NCBI GenBank assembly: GCA_900544265.1
Contig: UQUQ01000005.1
Location: 1 to 64,000, forward strand
Reading direction: 5' to 3'
Length of the DNA: 64,000 nucleotides
Source of the DNA: an uncultured Alistipes sp.
Lineage (GTDB): Bacteria; Bacteroidota; Bacteroidia; Bacteroidales; Rikenellaceae
Of the stretch, positions 16,898 through 25,123 are shown in pieces. The notes beneath the pieces were generated by a model. That model was not told where the DNA came from. It saw nothing but the letters and a program-made list of their open reading frames with translations, and ran no database searches. Positions within the stretch are counted from its first letter, which is position 1. Each line of letters starts with the position of its first letter. The position numbers and the translations under genes are program-made.

Positions 16898-19834
16898 ATG
16901 AAACGAATACTGCTAACAACCCTGCTGACGCTCTTCGCTGCCGTCGCCTTCGCACAGACGGGCGCCGTTACCGCGACGGTGATCGATGCCGATACGCGGG
17001 AGAGCGTGGTCGGCGCCGTGGTAACAGTGATTCCCGACAAGAACCCCGACAAGAAGCTCTACGTGACCTCGGCCTACAAGGGCGTCGTATCGCTTCCGCA
17101 GCTGGCCTACGGAGGCTACACGCTGACGGTGGCCTTTCTGGGCTACAACGAGCTGACCCTCGCCTTTACGGTGGACTCGGCGCGGAAGAACCTCGGCGTG
17201 CTGGAGCTCAAGCCCGGCGTGCAGATCGAAACCGTCGTCAAGGAGGTCAAGGCCCTGCGCACGTCGCAGCGCGGCGACACGGTGAGCTACAACGCCGGAG
17301 CCTTCAAGGTGACGAACGATGCCGACGTCGAGGGGCTGCTCGAAAAGATGCCGGGCATCACGGTGACCGACGGTACGGTCGAGGCCCAGGGCGAAGAGAT
17401 CAAGAAGGTCTTCGTCGACGGCAAGGAGTTCTTCGGCGATGACGTCACCACGGCCATCAAGTCGCTGCCGGCACAGGCCGTCGAACGGATCGAGGTCTAC
17501 AACAAGTTGAGCGACGCGGCCGAGTTCTCGGGCATGGACGACGGCGAGGGCTACAAGGCCATCAACATCGTGACGCGCGAGAACATGCGTCAGGGACAGT
17601 TCGGCAAGCTCTATGCCGGATTCGGCTACGATGCCGACACCCGGACCGAAGACCGCTTCAAGTACATCGCGGGCGGCAACGTCAACATCTTCAACCGCGA
17701 CAGCCGCATCTCGATCATCGGGCTCTTCAACAACGTCAACCAGCAGAACTTCTCCTTCGAGGACATCCTCGGCGTGTCGGGCAATACGGGCGGACGCCAC
17801 GGCGTGGGCCAGTACATGGTGCGGCCCCAGAGCGGCGTGGCGACGGTCAACGCCCTCGGCGTGAACTACTCCGACACGTGGGGCAAACGCGACCAGGTGT
17901 CGTTCCAGGGCAGCTACTTCTTCAACAACACCCGCACGACGAACCGTTCGACGACGGACAAGTGGTACGAGGCCCCCATGGCGATCGACACCCTCTCGAC
18001 GGCGGGTTACTCCGACACGAAGGCCTTCAACCACCGCTTCAACGCCCGTCTGGAGTGGAAGATCTCCGAGAACCAGAACCTGATGGTCCGGCCGAGCTTC
18101 AGCTACCAGTCCAACGACCCGTTGAGCACGACGCTGGGCTGGCAGTACGGCGAGAGCGGCTACAGCCGCACGAACAATTTCAGCGACGCCATGCGCGACG
18201 GCTACAACCTGCGCACCTTCGCCATCTACCGGGCCAAACTGGGCAAGGACGGCCGCACGATCACCGTCAACGGCAACGTGAACTATGCGAACAGCTCGAA
18301 CACGTCGGATTCGTGGTCCAACCAGCTGGGGTCGCTGCCCGACCGCCCCGTCTTCGATCCCGAAACGGGCGCCTGGGACCCCGAAGCCTACACCGAGCTG
18401 CGCTACCTGCGCAACCTGGCACCGTCGAGCAGCTATTCGCTGCGCGGCGAATTCACCTACACGGAGCCCGTGGCCAAATATGCGCAGGTGAGCCTCCAGT
18501 ACCGGGCGAACTTCGAGCATCAGGAGCGCGACACGCGGTCGTATGTCACCGGCGACGATTTCTCGATCGCGGGGCTGACGCCCGATCCCATGCTCTCGAA
18601 CTCCTACGAGAGCAACTACACCACGCAGCGCGTGGGCCCGGGCTTCCGTTACTCGAAAAACCGCAATACCTTCGTGGCGAACGTCTACTACCAGCGTTCG
18701 GCGCTCGACGGCCGCGTCACGCGCGGTGAGTCCGAGCAGATCCGCCACACCTACGACAACTTCACCTACTTCATGATGGGGCAGCTGAACATCAACAGCG
18801 AGAACTCGCTGCGGCTGTTCATCTCCTCCTATACGGACAACCCCTCGATCACGGCCCTGCAAAGTGTCTTCGACGTCTCCGACGCCCAGAACATCTCGCA
18901 CGGCAATCCCGATCTGAACCCCTCCTACACGCACCGGGTGAACTTCCATTACATCAACTCGAATGTCGAGAAGGGGCGCACCTTCATGTGGATGTTCTCC
19001 CTGCAGGCCACCTCGGACTACAACGCCACGCACCTCGTGCAGTCGCCCGGCGCCATGGAGATCGGCGGCGAGACCTACACGCCGAACTACTACTCGACCC
19101 AGGTCAACCTCGACGGATACCGCCAGCTGCGCACGCACATCAGCTACGGACTGCCCGTCGGGTGGCTCAAGAGCAACTTCAACGTCATGGCGGGCGTGAC
19201 CTACACGCAGACGCCGAGCATGCTCGGCGGCGTGGTCGATCCCGTCACGGGGATGATCTCGGGCGGCGACCGCAACGACAGCAAGAACATGGGTTACGAC
19301 TTCCGGGCCGTGCTGGGCAGCAACATCTCCGAGAACGTCGACTTCACCCTCTCGTGGAACGGCACCTACAACGAGGCGACCAACTCGTTGAGCGCCACCG
19401 CCACGAAAAACCGCTACTTCAACCACTCGGCGCGCGGCGACCTGAAGATCATCTTCCCGCTGGGCTTCACCTTCACGGCAAGCGCCGCCTACACGCAGTA
19501 CGTGGGCTTCACGAACGACTACGAGGATTCCTACCTGCTCTGCAACGCCTACATCGGCAAGAAGGTCTTCCGCAACCAGCGCGGCGAGGTGATGATCGGC
19601 GTGAACGACCTCTTCAACCAGAACCGGGCCTTCGTCCGCACGACGGGTTCGGGCTGGACGCAGAACGCCATGAACAGCGTCATCGGCCGCTACTACATGG
19701 TGCAGTTCACCTACAACCTGCGCCTCTTTGGCAAGAAGGGATCGCGCAACATCCAGGATTACGACGGGGTTGAGCAGCCGCGCCGCCGTCCCGGTGCGAT
19801 GCCTCCCCCGCCCCCGGGTTTCGGTCCGAGATAG
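16898..19834 (+). CDS. TonB-dependent-receptor-like outer-membrane beta-barrel protein
   Basis: 978 residues. The start is at the ATG giving the signal peptide MKRILLTTLLTLFAAVAFAQ; the longer frame from 16745 crosses the promoter and terminator. A carboxypeptidase-regulatory-like beta-sandwich (about residues 22-110) is followed by a plug-like region (VEGLLEKMPGITVTDGTVEAQG, KSLPAQAVERIEVYNK) and a large barrel of the OMP_b-brl_3 type with many alternating aromatic strands. The barrel strand YYMVQFTYNLRLF is not the C terminus: a polar and proline-rich extension ending PPPPPGFGPR follows. No SusD partner or TonB gene is adjacent, so this is probably a peptide, metal or siderophore receptor and not a glycan SusC. 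A terminator follows at once. Confidence 0.85.
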   Translation: MKRILLTTLLTLFAAVAFAQTGAVTATVIDADTRESVVGAVVTVIPDKNPDKKLYVTSAYKGVVSLPQLAYGGYTLTVAFLGYNELTLAFTVDSARKNLGVLELKPGVQIETVVKEVKALRTSQRGDTVSYNAGAFKVTNDADVEGLLEKMPGITVTDGTVEAQGEEIKKVFVDGKEFFGDDVTTAIKSLPAQAVERIEVYNKLSDAAEFSGMDDGEGYKAINIVTRENMRQGQFGKLYAGFGYDADTRTEDRFKYIAGGNVNIFNRDSRISIIGLFNNVNQQNFSFEDILGVSGNTGGRHGVGQYMVRPQSGVATVNALGVNYSDTWGKRDQVSFQGSYFFNNTRTTNRSTTDKWYEAPMAIDTLSTAGYSDTKAFNHRFNARLEWKISENQNLMVRPSFSYQSNDPLSTTLGWQYGESGYSRTNNFSDAMRDGYNLRTFAIYRAKLGKDGRTITVNGNVNYANSSNTSDSWSNQLGSLPDRPVFDPETGAWDPEAYTELRYLRNLAPSSSYSLRGEFTYTEPVAKYAQVSLQYRANFEHQERDTRSYVTGDDFSIAGLTPDPMLSNSYESNYTTQRVGPGFRYSKNRNTFVANVYYQRSALDGRVTRGESEQIRHTYDNFTYFMMGQLNINSENSLRLFISSYTDNPSITALQSVFDVSDAQNISHGNPDLNPSYTHRVNFHYINSNVEKGRTFMWMFSLQATSDYNATHLVQSPGAMEIGGETYTPNYYSTQVNLDGYRQLRTHISYGLPVGWLKSNFNVMAGVTYTQTPSMLGGVVDPVTGMISGGDRNDSKNMGYDFRAVLGSNISENVDFTLSWNGTYNEATNSLSATATKNRYFNHSARGDLKIIFPLGFTFTASAAYTQYVGFTNDYEDSYLLCNAYIGKKVFRNQRGEVMIGVNDLFNQNRAFVRTTGSGWTQNAMNSVIGRYYMVQFTYNLRLFGKKGSRNIQDYDGVEQPRRRPGAMPPPPPGFGPR

Positions 19835-19853
19835 CGCGAGCGGTCTCGAGACG

Positions 19854-19891
19854 AAAAGAGGACATCGGTGAATTCCGACGTCCTCTTTTTT
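19854..19891 (+). terminator. Rho-independent terminator of the receptor gene
   Basis: AAAGAGGAC-A-TCGG pairs with CCGA-C-GTCCTCTTT around a six-base loop and is followed by T residues. Confidence 0.88.
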
Positions 19892-20149
19892 TGCGTTCAT
19901 GCTTCGGGAGATTTCGGATGGTTTCGGGAAAACGATACCCGACACCGGTCCGTCTTTTGCCGCTGCGGAGCGGTTTCGGCGGATGCAGCATCGCTGTGCC
20001 GCGCCCCGGGGAGGATGCCGTGTCGCGGTGAAACGCTTCCGTCCGGCGCAAAGGCCGCACTCCAACCCTTTCCGTGCCGCTTCGTGCTCGCGGTGAAACG
20101 CTTCGGGCTGTGCGGCGGTCGGGGGCCGTCCGGCGGGAAAGCCGCTCTC
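19892..20149. other. Gene-free stretch between convergent genes
   Basis: No coding sequence is supportable here. It contains a GCGGTGAAACGCTTC direct repeat (20025-20039 and 20090-20104) and an extra copy of the 3' end of the adjacent permease gene. No terminator is evident for the permease operon. Confidence 0.6.
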
Positions 20150-20180
20150 CTACCCTTTCCGTGCCGCCTCGCGCTCGCGG
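20041..20180. repeat. 87-bp-period duplication of the 3' end of the permease gene
   Basis: A unit of about 53 bases, beginning GTCCGGCG and ending GCTCGCGG, occurs at 20041-20093 and again at 20128-20180 with a handful of substitutions. The second copy overlaps the last ten codons and stop of the ABC permease gene; the first lacks the stop codon (CCAACCC against CCTACCC on the plus strand). It looks like a tandem duplication that left a decayed gene tail downstream. Confidence 0.65.
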
Positions 20181-21376
20181 CGCCGCTCCTCGCGGTCGAT
20201 GGCCAGGTGGGTGCCGATGCAGGCCAGCCCGCCGTAAATGACCGTCAGGATGCACAGCGCCTTGATCTCGGCGAAGACCTCCTGCAGCGACGCCCCCATC
20301 GTGCGGATGCGGATGAATCCGTTGACGCCGTGGCTGCTGGGGAAGATCTGCCCGAAGTTGTAGAGCCAGTCGGGAATGCCCTCGCGGGGATACGACACGC
20401 CGCTGAGCATCAGCAGCGGGATGGAGGTCCACAAGAGCAACAGCAGCGAATTTTCGCGGTAGCGGAAGAGCGTCGACACGGCGATCGAGAGGGCGATGCA
20501 GGCAGCCATGTAGGCCGAGAGGAACAGGACGAGGGTCCAGGTCGAGCCGTTGGTCGGGTAATTGAAGAGCCGGTAGTGGACGCCCAGCACGTAGGCGCAC
20601 GTCACGACATAGACCGAAGCGTAGACCAGCGCCCGGCCCGTGACAATGGGCAGCGTCGACATGCGCCGCCGCCCCGCCGGGCAGAGCTTGTGGTAGAGCC
20701 CGAACTCGCGCCACGTGCCGCCGATCATGCCGATGCCGATGAGCATCGTCTGCTGGATGATGACCATGATGATCGCCGGCATGACGAAGGTTCCGTAACC
20801 GAGGTAAGGGTTGAAGAGGTTGTGCGCCTGGTAGATGACGGGCTGCGTCGTGGCCTGCGCCTGCGGGATGTTGGCCCCCTTGGCGATCAGCCGCTGGAAC
20901 TCGACCATGGCGCCGGTCTGCCCGATCGAGGTCACGAGCTCCTGGAATACCTGCCGGTACATGAGGAAGTAGCTCGCGTCGCAGTAGATCGCCACGACGG
21001 CCTGCTCGCCGCCGTAGAGTTTCTCGGCGTAATTCGACGGGATGTAGACCACGCCGTAGATCTTGCGGTCGTAGAAGAGCCGGCGGGCCTGCTCCATGTC
21101 GGTGGGCTCGTAGGCCACATAGGTGTTCGGACCCGCGTTGAAGGCCTCGATCAGGCTGCGGCTCGTCGGCGTGCGGCTCTCGTCCACCACGCCGATGGGG
21201 ACGTTGCGCAGCACCTGCGCCCCGTAGGCCAGCGAATAGGCCGTGGCGTAGATCAGCAGCGCAAAGACGAGAATCAGCATGACGCCGCCGTCGGTGAAGA
21301 TCGTGCGGTACTCGTTGCGCATGACCGTCAGCAGCTGCTGGCGGTAGGATTTCATCTGTCTCGAAAAGCGGCTCAT
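20150..21376 (-). CDS. ABC-2 type transporter permease, second of a pair
   Basis: 408 residues. The start at 21376 (MSRFSRQMKSYRQQ) is one base after the stop of the preceding permease. One N-terminal membrane helix is followed by an external domain of about 170 residues (VVDESRTPTSRSLIEAFN, GVVYIPSNYAEKL) and then five hydrophobic segments, the layout of the YhhJ/DrrB-like ABC-2 permease family. It is paralogous to the upstream permease. With TolC and HlyD partners in the same operon it likely forms a tripartite efflux system across both membranes. No ATP-binding protein is encoded nearby. Confidence 0.88.
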   Translation of the reverse strand: MSRFSRQMKSYRQQLLTVMRNEYRTIFTDGGVMLILVFALLIYATAYSLAYGAQVLRNVPIGVVDESRTPTSRSLIEAFNAGPNTYVAYEPTDMEQARRLFYDRKIYGVVYIPSNYAEKLYGGEQAVVAIYCDASYFLMYRQVFQELVTSIGQTGAMVEFQRLIAKGANIPQAQATTQPVIYQAHNLFNPYLGYGTFVMPAIIMVIIQQTMLIGIGMIGGTWREFGLYHKLCPAGRRRMSTLPIVTGRALVYASVYVVTCAYVLGVHYRLFNYPTNGSTWTLVLFLSAYMAACIALSIAVSTLFRYRENSLLLLLWTSIPLLMLSGVSYPREGIPDWLYNFGQIFPSSHGVNGFIRIRTMGASLQEVFAEIKALCILTVIYGGLACIGTHLAIDREERRREREAARKG

Positions 21377-21377
21377 G

Positions 21378-22553
21378 CTACAGTCTCCCCCAGAATTTCT
21401 GCTCCGTGCAGACCCGTTTGAGCCGGGGCAGGCACAGGAGCGGTAAAACAACGAACAGCGACATCCAGCCCAGATCGGGCAGCGAGCAGACGACCGGTGC
21501 ACCGCGCAGCATCTGATCCACGAACAGGTCGGTGTAGTAGGTGAACGGGAAGAGGCGGCTCAACCACTGCATGGGCTCCCACATGGCCATGATCGGAAAG
21601 GTCAGGCCCGAGAAGGTGAAGGCCAGCACGGAGTAGCCGCCGCCGATCGAGAGCGAGAGGCGCAGGTTGGCCAGCAGCGAGACGATCAGCACGGAGATCG
21701 CCTGATAACTCATGATGAAGAGCAGCGTGCCCGTGAGGATGACCCAGAGCGAGCCGTTGAGCGGCGTGCCGACGACCTTGAAGATGATGACGAACATCGC
21801 GAGCGAGAGCAGGAACATCCCCACCGTGACGGGCAGCGTCTTGCCCAGCAGCGCCGCGCCCACCGAGTCGTCGGCCGTGCGGAGCCACTCGCGGGCCGTG
21901 GCGTTCTTGAGCTCCGTACCGATCGAGAAGACGGTCGTCAGCACGACGAAGATGAGCAGCATCATCGGCAGGAAGCTCGGCGCGAGGTAGTAGCCGTAGT
22001 TGATGTAGGGGTTGAACAGTACGTGGCGGTCGAAGCGCACGGGCATGAGCTGGGCCATGGCCTGCCGTTCGGTCAGCCCCTGCTTGGTGAGCAGCTGCAG
22101 CTGGATGCCCGCCGAGAAGGTCGTCACGGCGGTCTGAATATCCTTCGAGAGCAGTCCGTTGACGGTGATGTTCGTGCCCGAGACGTAGTTTTCGATGTGG
22201 GTCTGCGTGTTGCTCAGGATGCACTTCTCGAAGAAGGCCGGAATCTGCACGATGGCCATCACCCGGCCCTCGCGCATGAGGCGCTCGCCCTCGTCGATGT
22301 CCTGGATGTCGTAGGCGACCATCGCCGTCGGCGTGTCGTCGATCATCTGCGCCACCTTGCGCGAGAGCGTCGTGTGGTCCTCGTCGAGGATGGCAATGGG
22401 GATGTTGCGCGCCACGCCCTGGTTGAAGAGCAGGGCGAAGAAGGCGAACGATAAGAGCGGCAGGACGAGCATCAGCGTAAGGTAGATCGGCTGGTGCGTC
22501 ATACGCACCAGCTCCCGTTGCAGCACGGCCCAGGTATTCCGCAGAAAACGCAT
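21378..22553 (-). CDS. ABC-2 type transporter permease, first of a pair
   Basis: 391 residues with an N-terminal membrane helix, an external domain of about 170 residues (ILDEDHTTLSRKVAQMIDD, AIVQIPAFFEKCIL), and a cluster of five or six membrane segments including the GLTFPIMAMWEPMQWLSRLFPFTYY region typical of ABC-2 exporters. It follows the HlyD-type gene after seven bases. Together with its paralog it would form a heterodimeric membrane domain. The ATPase must come from elsewhere, or the system works without one. Confidence 0.88.
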   Translation of the reverse strand: MRFLRNTWAVLQRELVRMTHQPIYLTLMLVLPLLSFAFFALLFNQGVARNIPIAILDEDHTTLSRKVAQMIDDTPTAMVAYDIQDIDEGERLMREGRVMAIVQIPAFFEKCILSNTQTHIENYVSGTNITVNGLLSKDIQTAVTTFSAGIQLQLLTKQGLTERQAMAQLMPVRFDRHVLFNPYINYGYYLAPSFLPMMLLIFVVLTTVFSIGTELKNATAREWLRTADDSVGAALLGKTLPVTVGMFLLSLAMFVIIFKVVGTPLNGSLWVILTGTLLFIMSYQAISVLIVSLLANLRLSLSIGGGYSVLAFTFSGLTFPIMAMWEPMQWLSRLFPFTYYTDLFVDQMLRGAPVVCSLPDLGWMSLFVVLPLLCLPRLKRVCTEQKFWGRL

Positions 22554-22560
22554 CGCCCGA

Positions 22561-23547
22561 TCAGTCGATTTTGTCCCAGTCCACCAGTGCGCTCATGCCG
22601 GGGCGCAGCTGCCCGGCGTCACCCGTCGGGCGGGCCTTCACGGCGAAGGTGCGGATGTCGAAACCGCCCTGCGTGCGCGTGGCCGCCCAGGTGGCGAAGT
22701 CGGCCTGCACGGCGATGTAGCTCACCTCGAGCTCCACGTCGCGGTCCAACGCCGGGACGTAGGCCGTCATGCGCGTGCCGACCTTGATTTTGGGCAGGAG
22801 CGTCTCCTTGACGTTGAAGGTCACCCACAGGTCGCTCATGTCGAGGATCGCCACGACGGGATAGCCGCTGCCCACGAGCTCGCCCTGCTGGGCGACGATC
22901 GTCGAGACCTCGCCCGCGACGGGCGAATAGACCATCGCGTCGCCGATGTACGACTCGACCTCGCTCACGGCCCCCTCGGCCTGGCGCACCCGTGCGGCGG
23001 CCGCCTCCTTGTCCTCCTTGCGGGCGCCGTCGGCCGCCATGTCGTACTGCGCCTTCGCGGCCTGCGCCGTGGCCTTCATGGCCTCGTAGTTGGCCGTCGC
23101 CTCGTCGAGCTTCTGGGTCGGGACGACCCCCTGGTCGTAGAGGTTCTTCACCCGTTCGTAGGTCTTGCGGGCCAGCTCCAGTCCGGCCTGCGCCTTCTCC
23201 CACATGTTCAGTGCGGCTTCGATCTGCTGGATGCGCGCTCCGGCCACGGCTGCGGCATCGAGCGCCGCGGCGGCACTCTTCACGGCCTCGGCCTGCGCGA
23301 GCTTGGCATCGAGTTCGGGCGTCGAGAGCACGTAAAGCAGCTGCCCCTTCTCGACGCGGTCCCCCTCGGCGACCTTCATGGCGTCGATGCGTCCCGGAAC
23401 CTTCGACGAGGCCTTGTAGGTCGTGCATTCGACGGTCCCCTGGATCAGCATCGGACTTCGCTTGGTGAGGTACCAGCTGATGAGCGCGACCGAGAGCAGA
23501 ATGACCGCTGCGGCCGCGACGACTCCGTAAATGTTGCTTCGTTTCAT
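22561..23547 (-). CDS. HlyD-family periplasmic adaptor (membrane fusion protein)
   Basis: 328 residues: an N-terminal membrane anchor (VVAAAAVILLSVALISWYL), a biotinyl-lipoyl-like half motif (SSKVPGRIDAMKVAEGDRVEKGQLLY), a long alpha-hairpin of about 110 residues, the second lipoyl half (YSPVAGEVSTIVAQQGELVGSGYPV) and a beta-barrel domain ending LRPGMSALVDW. It bridges the inner-membrane permeases and the TolC-type channel. Similar to YhiI and EmrA-like adaptors of E. coli. Confidence 0.92.
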   Translation of the reverse strand: MKRSNIYGVVAAAAVILLSVALISWYLTKRSPMLIQGTVECTTYKASSKVPGRIDAMKVAEGDRVEKGQLLYVLSTPELDAKLAQAEAVKSAAAALDAAAVAGARIQQIEAALNMWEKAQAGLELARKTYERVKNLYDQGVVPTQKLDEATANYEAMKATAQAAKAQYDMAADGARKEDKEAAAARVRQAEGAVSEVESYIGDAMVYSPVAGEVSTIVAQQGELVGSGYPVVAILDMSDLWVTFNVKETLLPKIKVGTRMTAYVPALDRDVELEVSYIAVQADFATWAATRTQGGFDIRTFAVKARPTGDAGQLRPGMSALVDWDKID

Positions 23548-23558
23548 ATCGGTAGTTG

Positions 23559-25013
23559 TTATTTCTTATCGAAATAGATCGGCCGGGCGTCGGCACGCCG
23601 GGCGTAATCGGCGAACTCCTCGCTGATACCCGCCGCTTCGAGCAGCCGGGCAAGCGCCAGATCGAACTTGTAGGCCGCCTGCAGCCGTTCGGCACGCACC
23701 CCCGCGAGGTTCAGCTCGGCGTCGATCAGGTCCGACGACGAGCTCATGCCCTCGAGGAAGGCGGCATTCTTCATGCGGAGGTACTCCTCGGCGAAGGCGA
23801 GCGACGAGTCGATCGAGGCCATCTGGTTGCGGTAGTTGAGCAGTTGGTTGTAGAGCTTCTCGATCAGCACCGCAATATCCTGCCCGGCCTTGTTCTGCAA
23901 CTCGCCCACGCGGCGCACGGTCTGCCGGGCCGCCGAATATTTGTATTCGCGGTTCAGACCGTCGAAGAGCTTGATGTGTATCCCCACGCCCACGGCCCAG
24001 CGCGGCACGAGGCCCGAGACCTGGTAGTTGTAGAACATGCCGCCGCCCATGGCCGCCACCTGCGGCAGGAAGTCGGCACGCTGTGCGCGCACCCCCTCCT
24101 CGGCCAGCTGCCGCTTGAGCGACACCTGGTTGAGCAGCGGGTTGCGCTCCTGCGCGAGGGCCTGGTAGTCGGCCAGCTCACCGATCTCGTCCACCATGAA
24201 CATCGCCGTTACGGGCTGCCAGTCGTTGTCGCGTCCCAACGTGTTCGACAGGGCGCTGGCCACGGTCTCGGCCTCGAGTTCGGCGTTGGCCAGCTCGCGT
24301 TCGGCCTCCGTCATCTTGAACTCCACGTAGAGACGTTCGCTGCGCGAGATCATGCCGTTCTTCTCCAGCGCCACGGCATCCTCGAGGTGGCGGCGCACGC
24401 CGTCGACCACCTGCCGGCGCACCTCGACGACCTGCCGCGCGAGCGACAGTCCGAAGTAGCGCTCGACGAGCTCCGAGATCAGCGCGTTGCGCGTCTGCTC
24501 GCCCTGCGCCTCGGCCGTGCGGAGGTTGATCTTCGCGGCGCGGTTCGCGGCGTTGATCTTGCCGCCCATCCAGATCGGGAGCGTCACCTCACCGCCCACG
24601 AAGCCCAGACTGCGGTCCTGAATCGTGAGCGACCAGTCGGCCGCGAGCAGCGGTGAAATCAGCCCCTGGATCGTCGGAATGTACTGCGGCGGCACCATGC
24701 CGCTGCCGAGAATCTGACCCGCAAGTCCGTTCACCGGCTCCTTCATGTCGTTGAGATCGAATCCGATATCCTTGCCCAGGTAGGCGTAGGCGCCGGTCAC
24801 CCCGATGCGGGGCATGCGCAGACCGATGGCGGCCCGGCGCTCCTGCACGGCGGCCTTCTCCTCGTAGGCGGCAGCCTTCATGGCGGGGTTGTCCGTCAGG
24901 GCGGCCGTGATGGCTTCGTCGAGCGACAGCAGCTGCCCGTCGGGCTGTGCGGCGAGCGGCACGGCGACCGTCAGGGCGGCGGCGGTCAACAGGGTTCTGA
25001 CAGCAGATTTCAT
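23559..25013 (-). CDS. TolC-family outer-membrane efflux protein
   Basis: 484 residues. The chosen start gives a signal peptide (MKSAVRTLLTAAALTVAVPLAAQ); an earlier ATG at 25079 lies upstream of the promoter box. The mature part has the two OEP repeats of long amphipathic helices (LSLDEAITAALTDNPAMKAAAYEEKAAVQERRAA and NPLLNQVSLKRQLAEEGVRAQRADFLPQV). It is the first gene of the efflux operon, followed by the HlyD gene after 11 bases. Confidence 0.92.
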   Translation of the reverse strand: MKSAVRTLLTAAALTVAVPLAAQPDGQLLSLDEAITAALTDNPAMKAAAYEEKAAVQERRAAIGLRMPRIGVTGAYAYLGKDIGFDLNDMKEPVNGLAGQILGSGMVPPQYIPTIQGLISPLLAADWSLTIQDRSLGFVGGEVTLPIWMGGKINAANRAAKINLRTAEAQGEQTRNALISELVERYFGLSLARQVVEVRRQVVDGVRRHLEDAVALEKNGMISRSERLYVEFKMTEAERELANAELEAETVASALSNTLGRDNDWQPVTAMFMVDEIGELADYQALAQERNPLLNQVSLKRQLAEEGVRAQRADFLPQVAAMGGGMFYNYQVSGLVPRWAVGVGIHIKLFDGLNREYKYSAARQTVRRVGELQNKAGQDIAVLIEKLYNQLLNYRNQMASIDSSLAFAEEYLRMKNAAFLEGMSSSSDLIDAELNLAGVRAERLQAAYKFDLALARLLEAAGISEEFADYARRADARPIYFDKK

Positions 25014-25035
25014 AGCGTAAATCATATTTATGCGG

Positions 25036-25043
25036 CAAATATA
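25036..25043 (-). promoter_or_regulatory. -7 box of the efflux operon promoter
   Basis: CAAATATA on the plus strand is TATATTTG on the minus strand, 23 bases before the TolC-family start. The -33 region is poor, which would suit a regulated promoter. Confidence 0.75.
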
Positions 25044-25068
25044 TGCGGAATCTCCGGATATTCGCCAC

Positions 25069-25080
25069 AGTGCATGCACT
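25069..25080. promoter_or_regulatory. Candidate operator: 12-bp perfect palindrome upstream of the efflux promoter
   Basis: AGTGCATGCACT is a perfect palindrome ending about 26 bases upstream of the -7 box, next to where the -33 element should be. Its position fits a repressor or activator site for the efflux operon. No regulator gene is adjacent, so assignment rests on position only. Confidence 0.4.
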
Positions 25081-25104
25081 TTTGACCAATATTAAGCCTT
25101 TATG

Positions 25105-25119
25105 GACACAAAATGTGTC
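25105..25119. promoter_or_regulatory. Inverted repeat GACACA-AAA-TGTGTC behind the reductase-deaminase gene
   Basis: Six-base arms around an AAA centre, five bases after the end of the upstream gene and about 62 bases before the efflux -7 box. It could be a second operator half or a weak terminator. It has no T-run. Confidence 0.35.
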
Positions 25120-25123
25120 TCTT

